Shown: positions 1-7,119, counted from the first letter of the stretch. The stretch is DNA of 9,279 bases from an uncultured Clostridia bacterium (GCA_947624425.1 CANQKG010000042.1:1-9279), one strand, 5' to 3'. Made by a program: numbers and translations. The notes: a model not told the origin generated them from the letters alone.

Positions 1-810
1 GATATTCCGGTGCAGCTGCACACCCATTACACCTCCGGGCTTGCTTCCATGTGTCTGCTCAAAGGGATCGAGGCAGGCGCGGATATCATTGATACGGCAA
101 TGAGTCCGCTGGCGCTCGGCACCTCTCACGCGCCGACCGAGTCAATGGTCGCGGCGCTGCAGGGAACCGAATACGATACCGGTCTGGATCTGATCTTACT
201 CAATGAGATCAGGGATTACTTCATGACTCTCCGTGCAAAATACATTGAGGAAGGACTCATCGACCAGAAGATGCTTGCGGTCAACGCCAATGCACTCATC
301 TATCAGGTTCCGGGCGGAATGCTTTCAAATCTTCTCTCCCAGCTGAAACAGGCGGGGAAGGAGGATCAGCTCACTGCCGTGATGGAGGAGGTGCCGCGTG
401 TCCGCCGTGACGCCGGTATGCCGCCGCTGGTCACGCCGACCTCGCAGATCGTCGGTACGCAGGCGGTGTTCAATGTCATCATGGGTGAGCGGTACAAGAC
501 CGTCACCAAGGAATTCAAGGGTCTGGTGCGGGGCGAGTACGGCAGAACGCCGGTGCCGATCGATCCGGAGTTCCGCAAGCGGATCATCGGTGACGAGGAG
601 CCGATCGAGTGCCGTCCGGCAGATCTTCTCAAGCCGGAGCTGGATCAGCTTCGTCAGGAATGTGCCGAGTGGATCGAGCAGGAGGAGGACGTCCTCAGCT
701 ACGCGCAGTTCGGTCAGGTTGCCACTAAGTTTTTTGAGCGTCGGCGGGATAAGCGTTATGGAATTGACGCCGATCACAGCGATGCGGCAGCACAGGTACA
801 TCCCGTATAA
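1..810 (+). CDS. oadA: Oxaloacetate decarboxylase alpha-type carboxyltransferase (3' part; start outside window)
   Basis: This is the C-terminal 269 residues of a carboxyltransferase subunit of the OadA / pyruvate carboxylase subunit B family. These enzymes transfer CO2 between biotin and pyruvate/oxaloacetate; in anaerobes they usually belong to a membrane-bound, sodium-linked decarboxylase. Frame 1 is open from the first base. Residues 7-9 of the fragment (HTH, after QL) are the family's metal-binding His-x-His at the end of the TIM barrel. Further matches are IDTAMSPLALGTSHAPTES, PGGMLSNLLSQLKQ, TPTSQIVGTQAV, GERYKTVTKEFKGLVRGEYG and the closing FFERR. About 200 N-terminal residues, including the catalytic lysine region, lie upstream of the window. 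The protein stops just after the conserved carboxyltransferase region, with no proline/alanine linker and no biotinyl (MKM) domain, so biotin must sit on a separate carrier. Decarboxylase versus pyruvate carboxylase subunit B cannot be settled from this fragment. Confidence 0.85.
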   Translation, partial: DIPVQLHTHYTSGLASMCLLKGIEAGADIIDTAMSPLALGTSHAPTESMVAALQGTEYDTGLDLILLNEIRDYFMTLRAKYIEEGLIDQKMLAVNANALIYQVPGGMLSNLLSQLKQAGKEDQLTAVMEEVPRVRRDAGMPPLVTPTSQIVGTQAVFNVIMGERYKTVTKEFKGLVRGEYGRTPVPIDPEFRKRIIGDEEPIECRPADLLKPELDQLRQECAEWIEQEEDVLSYAQFGQVATKFFERRRDKRYGIDADHSDAAAQVHPV

Positions 811-819
811 AATAATCCG

Positions 820-856
820 AAAGCAGTTTTCGCCGATTGCGGCGGAAACTGCTTTT
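820..856 (+). terminator. Hairpin terminator after oadA-like gene
   Basis: A 16-bp stem (left arm 820-835, right arm 840-855) with a 4-nt ATTG loop and a single G-U type mismatch starts 10 nt after the oadA stop codon. The right arm ends in TTTT (853-856) and then CC, so the U-tract is short. The position, between one gene end and the next promoter, supports termination. The A-run on the left arm gives some possible function in the other direction, but no minus-strand gene ends here. Confidence 0.75.
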
Positions 857-864
857 CCAGTGTA

Positions 865-893
865 TTTCCACATGAAATTTACCATACTATAAT
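865..893 (+). promoter_or_regulatory. Promoter of the ymfF-ymfH-lgt-folD-yebC operon
   Basis: A perfect TATAAT (-10) lies at 888-893, with TTTCCA (4 of 6 matches to TTGACA) at 865-870 and a 17-nt spacer. Transcription would start near 900, giving a leader of about 20 nt before the ATG at 921. A Shine-Dalgarno AAAGGAG at 906-912 lies 8 nt before that ATG. The site follows directly after the hairpin at 820-856, as expected for a new transcription unit. The call rests on motif match and position only. Confidence 0.7.
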
Positions 894-920
894 CAGAGTA
901 AACGGAAAGGAGCCGGTGAA

Positions 921-2204
921 ATGTCCCAAAAGCCGGAATTTGTGCCTATTACAAGCAGCGTTTCCTTTTATGCGCTGCAGGACGATAAATTCAAGTCGAA
1001 CAGGATATCCATCCACTTTGTCCTTCCGCTGCGGGAGGAGACAGTTTCTGCATACGCGCTGGTACCGATGATTTTAAGCAAAGGCTATCGGGAGTGTCCC
1101 GATTTTCTTTCGCTCAGCCGCAAGCTGGAATCTCTCTACGGCGGCTGGATCGACGCTGCGATCAAAAAGTACGGAGATTTGCAGATCCTCACCCTGTCGG
1201 CGGGAGGGATGGATAACACCTTCGCGCTCACCGGAGAAGATATCACCGGTGAACTGTGCGATATGCTCTGCAATGCCGTGTTCGATCCGGTTTTAGACGA
1301 AAACGGTTATTTTCCGGAGACCACTTTTCGGCTGGAACAGCAAAATCTGTTAGACGCGATCGCTTCCATGATCAACGACAAGCGGTTCTATTCGGTTCAC
1401 CGCACCGTGCAGGAGATGTACCGCGGGAATGCGGTGGGTCTGAATGAATACGGTACCGAGGAAGCCGTGCGCGCTTTAACGCCTGAAAAAGTCACCGAGG
1501 CTTACCGCCGTATGCTTGCCGAGGCAAAGGTTATGATCCAGTTTTGCGGCTGCGGTGCGCCTGCACCGGTGCGGGAAAAAATGGCTGCCCGCTTTGCGGA
1601 TTTCCGCCAAGCCGGCTCAGTTGCTGCCGCGCCGCTTCCCGATATAGACGGCAGGGAAGCACAGCGAATCACCGAACGGCTGGAGGTGGCACAGTCCAAG
1701 CTGGTACTGGGACTGCGGATCACACCCGATTATCGGGAGAAGCATACTGCCCTCAGGCTTATGACCATGATCCTCGGCGGAACACCTTCCTCCCTTCTCT
1801 TTAAGCAGGTGAGGGAGAAGCAAAGCCTTTGCTATTACTGCGCGGCACGGTATTATCCGTCGCTCGGCATGATTACCATCGACAGCGGCGTGGAGCATGA
1901 AAAGGCCGCCCGTGCCGAAGCTGCGATCTTAGAGCAGCTTTCTAATATGCAAAAGGGGCGTTTTACCGATCGGGAATTTGAGGAGGCGCGCCTGGCGGCG
2001 ATCAATTCCTACCGCACCTTGGGAGACGCCCTTTCCTCCATTGACGAGTATTATTGGGGACGGATCATGGAGGGTGAAATTCGCACGCCGGAGGATATGA
2101 TCGCATTGCTCTCAGGCGTTACCCGGGATGATGTGATCGAAGCGGCCAATCAGGTGACGGTCGATACCGTATTTTTACTGACCGGTCAGGAGGGGAGCAA
2201 ATGA
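921..2204 (+). CDS. ymfF: M16-family peptidase homologue, non-catalytic partner (YmfF type)
   Basis: A 427-residue protein of the M16B (processing-peptidase-like) family, closest in character to Bacillus YmfF. Current annotation pipelines name this family an EF-P 5-aminopentanol modification-associated protein; the biochemical role is not established. The N-terminal half has the M16 fold pattern but no HxxEH zinc motif: the equivalent segment around residues 46-58 contains no histidine. The C-terminal half keeps the family's substrate-binding element, LGGTPSSLLFKQVREKQSLC at about 285-304, with R298 and the tyrosine at 305 matching the Arg/Tyr pair of M16B enzymes. The start has a good Shine-Dalgarno (AAAGGAG, 8-nt spacing). 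The stop overlaps the next gene's start by 4 nt (ATGA), so the two proteins are translationally coupled and probably form a heterodimer. No signal peptide is visible, so a cytoplasmic location is inferred. Family assignment is firm; the exact role is not. Confidence 0.88.
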   Translation: MSQKPEFVPITSSVSFYALQDDKFKSNRISIHFVLPLREETVSAYALVPMILSKGYRECPDFLSLSRKLESLYGGWIDAAIKKYGDLQILTLSAGGMDNTFALTGEDITGELCDMLCNAVFDPVLDENGYFPETTFRLEQQNLLDAIASMINDKRFYSVHRTVQEMYRGNAVGLNEYGTEEAVRALTPEKVTEAYRRMLAEAKVMIQFCGCGAPAPVREKMAARFADFRQAGSVAAAPLPDIDGREAQRITERLEVAQSKLVLGLRITPDYREKHTALRLMTMILGGTPSSLLFKQVREKQSLCYYCAARYYPSLGMITIDSGVEHEKAARAEAAILEQLSNMQKGRFTDREFEEARLAAINSYRTLGDALSSIDEYYWGRIMEGEIRTPEDMIALLSGVTRDDVIEAANQVTVDTVFLLTGQEGSK

Positions 2205-3484
2205 AGCAGACGATTGTGAAAAATCCGCGGATCGGTGAGCAGTATTATGAAATTGAGCATGACAGCGGGTTGAAGGTGCTTTGCTATCCGATGGAGCGGT
2301 TTCAATCCGCCTATGCGCTTTTCGGAACGAGGTACGGCTCGATCGACCGTATTTTCCGCGATGATCCCGTAAAGGGTTTTAAGACGGTCCCTGACGGGAT
2401 CGCACATTATCTGGAGCACAAACTGTTTGAAAGCGAGGAGGGGGATGCATTCGGCTTGTTCGCCAAATACGGTGCGTCTGCCAATGCCTTTACTTCCTTT
2501 GACAGAACCGCATACCTGTTTTCCTGCACCGAGCATTTCGGCGATTGCCTGCGCGCACTGCTGAACTTTGTACAGTCGCCCTACTTTACAGAGGAAAATG
2601 TGGAGAAAGAGCGTGGTATCATCGGGCAGGAGATCCGGATGTATGACGACGACCCCTCCTGGCAAGTTTTCTTCCGGCTTTTGGGTGCGCTGTATCACAC
2701 GCATCCGGTCAAAATAGACATTGCCGGTACGGTGGACAGCATTGCCAAGATCACGCCCGAACTGTTGTATGACTGCTACAGAAGCTTTTATTCGCTCGAT
2801 CAGATGGCGCTTGCGATTGCCGGCCGCTTTTCGGTTGAGGAGGCGCTGTCGATCGTTGATGAGCTGTGCCTGCCGAAACCGCCTCATTTTCTCGAACGGG
2901 AGGTTGTAAAAGAACCCTCTTCCATTGTATCCGCCTATGCTTCCCGGTCTTTGGACGTGGCTCTTCCGCTGTTTCAGATCGGCTGGAAGGAGCCTCCCTG
3001 CGAAGGAGTGGACGGATTAAAGGCCGAAACCGAGATCATGCTGTTATTGTCTTGTATGTTCGGGGAAGGCAGTAAGTTCTACAACGATTTGAGAGATGAC
3101 GGACTGATTACGGCCGGACTGGATCTGGACGCGATGTGGGGCAGAGGGTATTTCCTCTCCATGGTAGGAGGAGAATCAAAAGATCCCAAAGAAGTTGCAA
3201 GGAGAGTTGCGGCGCAAATAGCCCGTCAAAAGGAAACCGGCGTTGAGGAAGCGGACTTCCAGCGTGTTCGGCGGCTTTTATACGGCCGTGCCGTGCTTTC
3301 TTTCAGCCGTGTGTCCGATGTGGCAAACAGCCTGCTGACTTCGTCTTTTTGCGATACCGGCCTTTTTGACAGGTTGGAGATCATCGCCGCTGTCACGCGG
3401 GAGGATTTGATCCGGCGGCTGAAAACCTCTTTTTTGCCGGAGCGCATGGCGCTTTCTGCTATTTATCCCAAGGGAAAATCCTGA
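2201..3484 (+). CDS. ymfH: M16-family zinc metallopeptidase, catalytic partner (YmfH type)
   Basis: A 427-residue M16B peptidase homologue that carries the inverted zinc motif HxxEH as H69-Y-L-E72-H73. The likely third ligand is E144, in the conserved ExxxVxxE pattern read here as E137-R-G-I-I-G-Q-E144. The segments KYGASANAFTSFDRTAYLF and SPYFTEENVEKERGIIGQEI are textbook M16. In the C-terminal half the Arg/Tyr element reads LRDDGLI (R298, then isoleucine at 303), so the tyrosine is missing here while the upstream partner has it. The start ATG at 2201 lies inside the previous gene's stop (ATGA overlap), 5 nt after AGGAGGGG at 2188-2195. Homologous pairs are named EF-P modification-associated (YfmH in some pipelines, ymfH in Bacillus). 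A proteolytic function is likely from the intact site, but the substrate is unknown. Confidence 0.9.
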   Translation: MKQTIVKNPRIGEQYYEIEHDSGLKVLCYPMERFQSAYALFGTRYGSIDRIFRDDPVKGFKTVPDGIAHYLEHKLFESEEGDAFGLFAKYGASANAFTSFDRTAYLFSCTEHFGDCLRALLNFVQSPYFTEENVEKERGIIGQEIRMYDDDPSWQVFFRLLGALYHTHPVKIDIAGTVDSIAKITPELLYDCYRSFYSLDQMALAIAGRFSVEEALSIVDELCLPKPPHFLEREVVKEPSSIVSAYASRSLDVALPLFQIGWKEPPCEGVDGLKAETEIMLLLSCMFGEGSKFYNDLRDDGLITAGLDLDAMWGRGYFLSMVGGESKDPKEVARRVAAQIARQKETGVEEADFQRVRRLLYGRAVLSFSRVSDVANSLLTSSFCDTGLFDRLEIIAAVTREDLIRRLKTSFLPERMALSAIYPKGKS

Positions 3485-3488
3485 CAGC

Positions 3489-3497
3489 AAGGATGTG
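3489..3497 (+). promoter_or_regulatory. Ribosome binding site that fixes the lgt start
   Basis: AAGGATGTG is an 8-of-9 match to AAGGAGGTG. It lies 6 nt before the ATG at 3504. The in-frame GTG at 3495 lies inside this site, so it cannot use it and has no other site upstream. The ATG at 3504 is therefore the preferred start. Confidence 0.7.
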
Positions 3498-3503
3498 AAA
3501 GCT

Positions 3504-4505
3504 ATGTCTGACTATATTTCTTTTCCGCATTTGAATTTACAATTCTCTGTCGATCCGGTTGCCTTTACCCTGTTCGGGTTCTCGGTACGGTGGTACGGCA
3601 TTCTGATCGCCCTCGCATTTCTGCTGGCTTTTTGCTATTTTATCTCCCGCAGCAAACAGTTCGGCATTGATCCCGATAAGTTTTCGGATATTGTGATTTT
3701 CGCCCTGCTTGGCGGCGTCATCGGCGCACGCGCTTATTATGTGATTTTCTCGGGCGACGGGATCGGCTCCTTTTTCAAGTTTGCAGAGGGCGAGGGTCTG
3801 CGGGGACTTGCCATTTACGGTGGGCTGATCGGCGGCGTGCTGATCGGTGCGATCGCCTGTAAAATCCGGCATGTTCGCGTATTGCCCGCACTCGATCTTG
3901 CTTCGATCGGCTTTCTGATCGGGCAGGCGATCGGTCGGTGGGGAAACTTTTTCAATATGGAGGCGTTCGGCTCCAATACCGATCTGCCGTGGGGGATGAC
4001 CTCCTCCACCATCTCCTCCTATCTTTCTCTCCACCGTGAGGAGCTCAATGAATTGGGCGTGGCGGTTACGCCCTCCGCTCCCGTACATCCCACTTTTTTG
4101 TATGAGTCATTGTGGTGCCTGCTTGGCTTTATCCTGCTGCATTTTCTTTCCAAAAAGCGGCGGTATGACGGCGAGGTGTTTTTGTGGTACTCGGCATGGT
4201 ACGGCCTTGGCAGAACGCTGATCGAGGGTCTGCGCACCGACAGCTTGATGCTCGGCAGGATCCGCGTTTCACAGCTGCTGGCGGCATTGCTCACCCTTGC
4301 CGCTTTGACGATTTTGCTTGTCATACGGTTTCGTATCCGTAAAAGCGGCAGTCCCGATTACCTTGCCTGCTATGTAAAAACCGATGGCTGGCAGGAGGAA
4401 TGCCGCTTGGCAGAGGAAAAAGAAGCGGCAAGAAAAGAGAAAAAATCACGCAAGAAGACCGGTGAGACCCCAAAGGAGGACGAAAAAGATGAGCAGGATC
4501 ATTGA
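3504..4505 (+). CDS. lgt: Prolipoprotein diacylglyceryl transferase (Lgt)
   Basis: A 333-residue membrane enzyme that transfers diacylglycerol from phosphatidylglycerol to the lipobox cysteine of prolipoproteins, the first step of lipoprotein maturation. Landmarks in order: VRWYGILIA (28-36), GGVIGARAYYVIF (70-82), AIYGGLIGG (103-111), the Lgt signature GRWGNFFNMEAFG (144-156, with catalytic-region R145), HPTFLYESLW (195-204), and YGLGRTLIEGLR (233-244), which holds the conserved Tyr, Arg and Glu. Several hydrophobic helices span the chain, and the last (about 257-274) is followed by a cytoplasmic tail of some 55-60 residues rich in Lys and Glu, longer than in the roughly 290-residue E. coli enzyme. 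The E. coli His103 position is Tyr105 here. It starts 19 nt after ymfH, and its last 17 nt overlap folD. Confidence 0.97.
   Translation: MSDYISFPHLNLQFSVDPVAFTLFGFSVRWYGILIALAFLLAFCYFISRSKQFGIDPDKFSDIVIFALLGGVIGARAYYVIFSGDGIGSFFKFAEGEGLRGLAIYGGLIGGVLIGAIACKIRHVRVLPALDLASIGFLIGQAIGRWGNFFNMEAFGSNTDLPWGMTSSTISSYLSLHREELNELGVAVTPSAPVHPTFLYESLWCLLGFILLHFLSKKRRYDGEVFLWYSAWYGLGRTLIEGLRTDSLMLGRIRVSQLLAALLTLAALTILLVIRFRIRKSGSPDYLACYVKTDGWQEECRLAEEKEAARKEKKSRKKTGETPKEDEKDEQDH
4472..4480 (+). promoter_or_regulatory. Ribosome binding site that fixes the folD start
   Basis: AAAGGAGGA lies 8 nt before the ATG at 4489, inside the 3' end of lgt. The open frame extends upstream to 4384, but that stretch would add an arginine/lysine-rich segment that is simply the lgt tail read in another frame. 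Known FolD proteins begin close to MSRIIDGKAI, so 4489 is the start. Confidence 0.8.
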
Positions 4506-5343
4506 CGGAAAGGCCATCTCCGCACAGGTCAAAGAAAACGTGGGGAGAGAGGTGGCAAAGCTTAAGGAAAAAGGCGTGTCTGTCGGCTTGGCAGTGGTGA
4601 TCGTGGGGGACGATCCGGCGTCCCGCGTTTATGTCAACTCCAAAAAGAGAACCTGTGGGGAGCTTGGCATTCGCTCCGAGGAATATGCGCTTCCTGTCGA
4701 AACGACCGAGGAGGAGCTTTTGGCATTGGTGCAAAAGCTGAATGAAACCCCGGAGATCAACGGTATTCTGGTTCAGCTTCCCTTGCCGAAGCAGATCGAT
4801 GAGAAAAAGGTGATCGCCGCCATATCGCCCCAAAAAGACGTCGATGCGTTTCATGCCGAAAATGTGGGAAAGATCATGATCGGCTCCTATCAAATGCTGC
4901 CCTGCACCCCTGCGGGCTGTATGGATCTGATCCATTCCACCGGTATTGACCTGACCGGCAAGCAGTGTGTTGTGGTAGGCCGCAGCAATATTGTGGGAAA
5001 GCCGATGGCCATGCTGCTGCTGCATGAGAATGCGACCGTCACGATCTGTCATTCGCGGACGCGGGATCTCAAATCGGTCTGCCTTCAGGCAGATGTGCTG
5101 GTCGCGGCAGTCGGAAAGGAAAAGCTGATCACGGCGGATATGGTAAAACCGGGTGCCGTGGTCATTGATGTGGGAATGAATCGTGACGCCGACGGCAAGC
5201 TCTGTGGAGACGTGGACTTTGCCGCCGTTTCACAGGTCGCGTCCGCCATCACGCCGGTGCCGGGCGGCGTCGGCCCTATGACGATCGCCACTTTGATGCG
5301 AAATACCGTGACCGCCGCAAAACTGCAAAACGGATTGCTGTAA
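4489..5343 (+). CDS. folD: Bifunctional methylenetetrahydrofolate dehydrogenase / methenyltetrahydrofolate cyclohydrolase (FolD)
   Basis: A 284-residue cytoplasmic enzyme of folate one-carbon metabolism. It oxidises 5,10-methylene-THF to 5,10-methenyl-THF with NADP+ and hydrolyses that to 10-formyl-THF. The length matches the family. The substrate domain shows VGDDPASRVYVNSKKR at 39-54, with Y49 and K53 matching the catalytic Tyr/Lys pair. It also has GILVQLPLP (92-100, Gln96), KDVDAFH (116-122) and PCTPAGC (138-144). The Rossmann part shows VVVGRSNIVGKPMA (161-174), ICHSRT and AAVGK, followed by PGAVVIDVGMN and the signature PVPGGVGPMT (256-265). The start overlaps lgt by 17 nt, which implies translational coupling; yebC follows after 12 nt. 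The Ala at 120, where many homologues have Gly (KDVDGFH), is a tolerated variant. Confidence 0.97.
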   Translation: MSRIIDGKAISAQVKENVGREVAKLKEKGVSVGLAVVIVGDDPASRVYVNSKKRTCGELGIRSEEYALPVETTEEELLALVQKLNETPEINGILVQLPLPKQIDEKKVIAAISPQKDVDAFHAENVGKIMIGSYQMLPCTPAGCMDLIHSTGIDLTGKQCVVVGRSNIVGKPMAMLLLHENATVTICHSRTRDLKSVCLQADVLVAAVGKEKLITADMVKPGAVVIDVGMNRDADGKLCGDVDFAAVSQVASAITPVPGGVGPMTIATLMRNTVTAAKLQNGLL

Positions 5344-5355
5344 GGAGGAATACTG

Positions 5356-6090
5356 ATGTCCGGACATTCAAAATGGAGTACCATCAAACGGAAAAAGGAA
5401 AAGACCGATGCACAGCGCGCCAAGGTTTTCACCAAAATAGGGCGTGAGATCATGGTCGCCGTGCGGGAGGGCGGCGGCGATCCCAACGGGAACGCCAAGC
5501 TGCGCGATCTGATCGCCAAGGCAAAGGCAAACAATGTGCCGAACGATAATATTGACCGCCTGATCAAAAAGGCGGCAGGCAATAGCGAAAAAACAAATTT
5601 TGAATCAAACGTATACGAGGGCTACGGTCCGGACGGCGTTGCGGTCATTGTGGAAACACTGACCGACAACAAAAATCGTACCGCCTCCGAGATGCGGCAT
5701 TATTTCGATAAATGCGGCGGCAATCTCGGCACCACCGGCTGTGTTTCCTTTTTGTTTGAAACAAAGGGCGTGATCCTGATTGAAAATGAGGGGATCGACG
5801 AGGACGCTTTGATGGAGGCGGCGATGGACGCGGGCGCGGAGGATTTCATGCTGGAGGACGACGCCTATGAAATCGACACGGCGCCGAATGATCTCCATGC
5901 GGTCAGCTCCGCTTTGACCGAGAAGGGCTACCAGCTTTTGTCCTTTGAGGTGGAGCAGGTACCTTCTACTTACACGGCGATCGACGATGAGGAAAAGCGG
6001 ACGAAAATGAGCCGTTTGCTGGAGATGCTGGAGGATAACGACGACGTGCAGCAGGTCTGGCACAACTGGGAAAACCCGCCGGAGGAATAA
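5356..6090 (+). CDS. yebC: YebC/PmpR-family protein
   Basis: A 244-residue protein with the full YebC layout: MSGHSKWSTIKRKKEKTDAQ at the N-terminus, then FTKIGREI, GGGDPNGNAKLR, a NNVPNDNIDR helix, YEGYGPDGVAV (family hallmark YEGYGP), LTDNKNRTASEMRHYF, GGNLGTTGCVSFLF, an acidic domain with EAAMDAGAEDF, and the C-terminal LLEMLEDNDDVQQVWHN. Family members were long annotated as DNA-binding regulators, but more recent work ties YebC and its mitochondrial relative TACO1 to translation elongation, notably through polyproline stretches. The MxGHSKW start resembles E. coli YebC more than Bacillus YeeI. A Shine-Dalgarno AAGGAGG at 5343-5349 lies 6 nt upstream. It is the last gene of the operon and is followed by a strong terminator. 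Confidence 0.95.
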   Translation: MSGHSKWSTIKRKKEKTDAQRAKVFTKIGREIMVAVREGGGDPNGNAKLRDLIAKAKANNVPNDNIDRLIKKAAGNSEKTNFESNVYEGYGPDGVAVIVETLTDNKNRTASEMRHYFDKCGGNLGTTGCVSFLFETKGVILIENEGIDEDALMEAAMDAGAEDFMLEDDAYEIDTAPNDLHAVSSALTEKGYQLLSFEVEQVPSTYTAIDDEEKRTKMSRLLEMLEDNDDVQQVWHNWENPPEE

Positions 6091-6097
6091 ACTTTAC

Positions 6098-6128
6098 AAA
6101 AAAGCAGGTGGTGTTCACCTGCTTTTTT
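6098..6128. terminator. Bidirectional rho-independent terminator between yebC and ldh
   Basis: A perfect 13-bp inverted repeat (6098-6110 and 6116-6128) with a 5-nt loop. It has six A on the left and six T on the right, so each strand reads a GC-containing stem ending in a U-run. It begins 7 nt after the yebC stop and ends 4 nt before the ldh stop on the minus strand, so it serves both convergent genes. Confidence 0.93.
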
Positions 6129-6132
6129 CACG

Positions 6133-7083
6133 TTATCCGTCAATGGTGGATTGCAGTACCTCCCGGAGCAGTTCAGCGGAGCTTTTTAACTGCAGTTTTT
6201 CCGCTTCGTTCAGCGGGATCTCCAATATACGTTTTACCCCCGTACTGCCGATGATACAGGGGAGCCCAAGGTAAGTGCCGCTGATCCCGTACTGTCCGCC
6301 CGCAAGCGCCGAGACGGTCAGCACCGCGTTTTCGTCCTGCACCATGGCTTGACAGATCCGCAAAACCGCCAGCGCAATGCCGTAATAGGTGGCGCCTTTT
6401 GCGGCGATGATGCGATTGGCGCTGTTTTTCACTTCGTCAAACAGATCGTGAAGGGCTTCTATGCTGCAATTCTTTTCGCAGTTTTTGCAAAACCCTTCCA
6501 AATCAATGCCGGACACATTGGCGCTGCTCCAGACCGCCAATTCGCTGTCGCCATGCTCACCGATCACAAAACCGTGAATGTTTTTGGTCGCAACGCACAG
6601 GTGCTGTCCCAGCAGGTATTTGAGCCTTGCGGTGTCCAGCACGGTGCCGGAGCCGATCACTCGCTTAGGCGGAAACCCCGAAACTCGCTGTACAATCGCC
6701 GTCATGATGTCCACCGGATTGGTGACTACCAAAAGGATACATTCGCTGTTGACGGCGGTGATCTGCGGCACGATCTCCCGCATGATCCGAGCGTTTCTGC
6801 TCACCAGATCCATTCGGCTTTCGCCCGGTTTTTGATTGGCGCCGGCAGTCAGAATAATAATGCCGCAGTCAGACAGCTCGGCATATCCGCCGGAAATAAT
6901 ACGGCAAGGATATGCGTAGGCAATGCCGTGGTTTAAGTCGTGCGCTTCTCCGTCCGCCTTTTTCTTGTTTTTGTCCATGAGCACCAGCTCGGAAAAAATC
7001 CCGTGCTGCAACAAGGTGAAGGCAATCGAACTGCCCACCTGTCCGCAGCCCACAATACCGCATTTTTTCGGCAAAATAGCCAT
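6133..7083 (-). CDS. ldh: L-lactate dehydrogenase
   Basis: A 316-residue NAD-dependent dehydrogenase of the LDH/MDH family that reduces pyruvate to L-lactate and regenerates NAD+ in fermentation. The N-terminus has the Rossmann motif GCGQVG (12-17), and D37 ends beta-2 (LVLMDKN), favouring NAD over NADP. The specificity loop reads NQKPGESR (83-90): Gln84 at the classic position 102 points to lactate rather than malate dehydrogenase, where Arg is expected. The catalytic set is present: R90 (Arg109), N122 in TNPVD, D150 and R153 in LDTAR, H177 in GEHGDSE, and Thr in KGATYYG. An unusual CxxCxxxC (C199, C202, C206) lies in the loop after SGIDLEGF. The start ATG at 7081-7083 is preceded on the minus strand by AAAAGGAG (7092-7099) with 8-nt spacing. 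It appears monocistronic and ends at the terminator shared with yebC. No clear promoter was found on its strand. Confidence 0.93.
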   Translation of the reverse strand: MAILPKKCGIVGCGQVGSSIAFTLLQHGIFSELVLMDKNKKKADGEAHDLNHGIAYAYPCRIISGGYAELSDCGIIILTAGANQKPGESRMDLVSRNARIMREIVPQITAVNSECILLVVTNPVDIMTAIVQRVSGFPPKRVIGSGTVLDTARLKYLLGQHLCVATKNIHGFVIGEHGDSELAVWSSANVSGIDLEGFCKNCEKNCSIEALHDLFDEVKNSANRIIAAKGATYYGIALAVLRICQAMVQDENAVLTVSALAGGQYGISGTYLGLPCIIGSTGVKRILEIPLNEAEKLQLKSSAELLREVLQSTIDG

Positions 7084-7119
7084 TGCCTCAACTCCTTTTC
7101 CGAATTAGTATTCCTGCTG

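Noticed and set aside
325..885. Minus-strand open frame of 186 codons opposite the oadA end, terminator and promoter
   Set aside because: It is antisense to well-conserved oadA sequence and crosses a terminator hairpin and promoter; there is no family resemblance.
3495..3503. GTG at 3495 as the lgt start
   Set aside because: It lies within the ribosome binding site itself, leaving no usable spacing; the ATG at 3504 has an ideal 6-nt spacing.
4384..4488. Longer N-terminus for FolD starting upstream
   Set aside because: The added 35 residues are Arg/Lys-rich out-of-frame lgt sequence, and the proper ribosome binding site at 4472-4480 serves the ATG at 4489.
4836..4854. FolD KDVDAFH instead of KDVDGFH as an active-site defect
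   Set aside because: The catalytic Lys/Asp residues are kept and Ala at this position is, as I recall, found in other clostridial FolD proteins, so it is ordinary variation.
4321..5052. Minus-strand open frame of 243 codons opposite folD
   Set aside because: It is antisense to clear folD coding sequence; His/Arg/Gly-rich translation without domains is typical of shadow frames.
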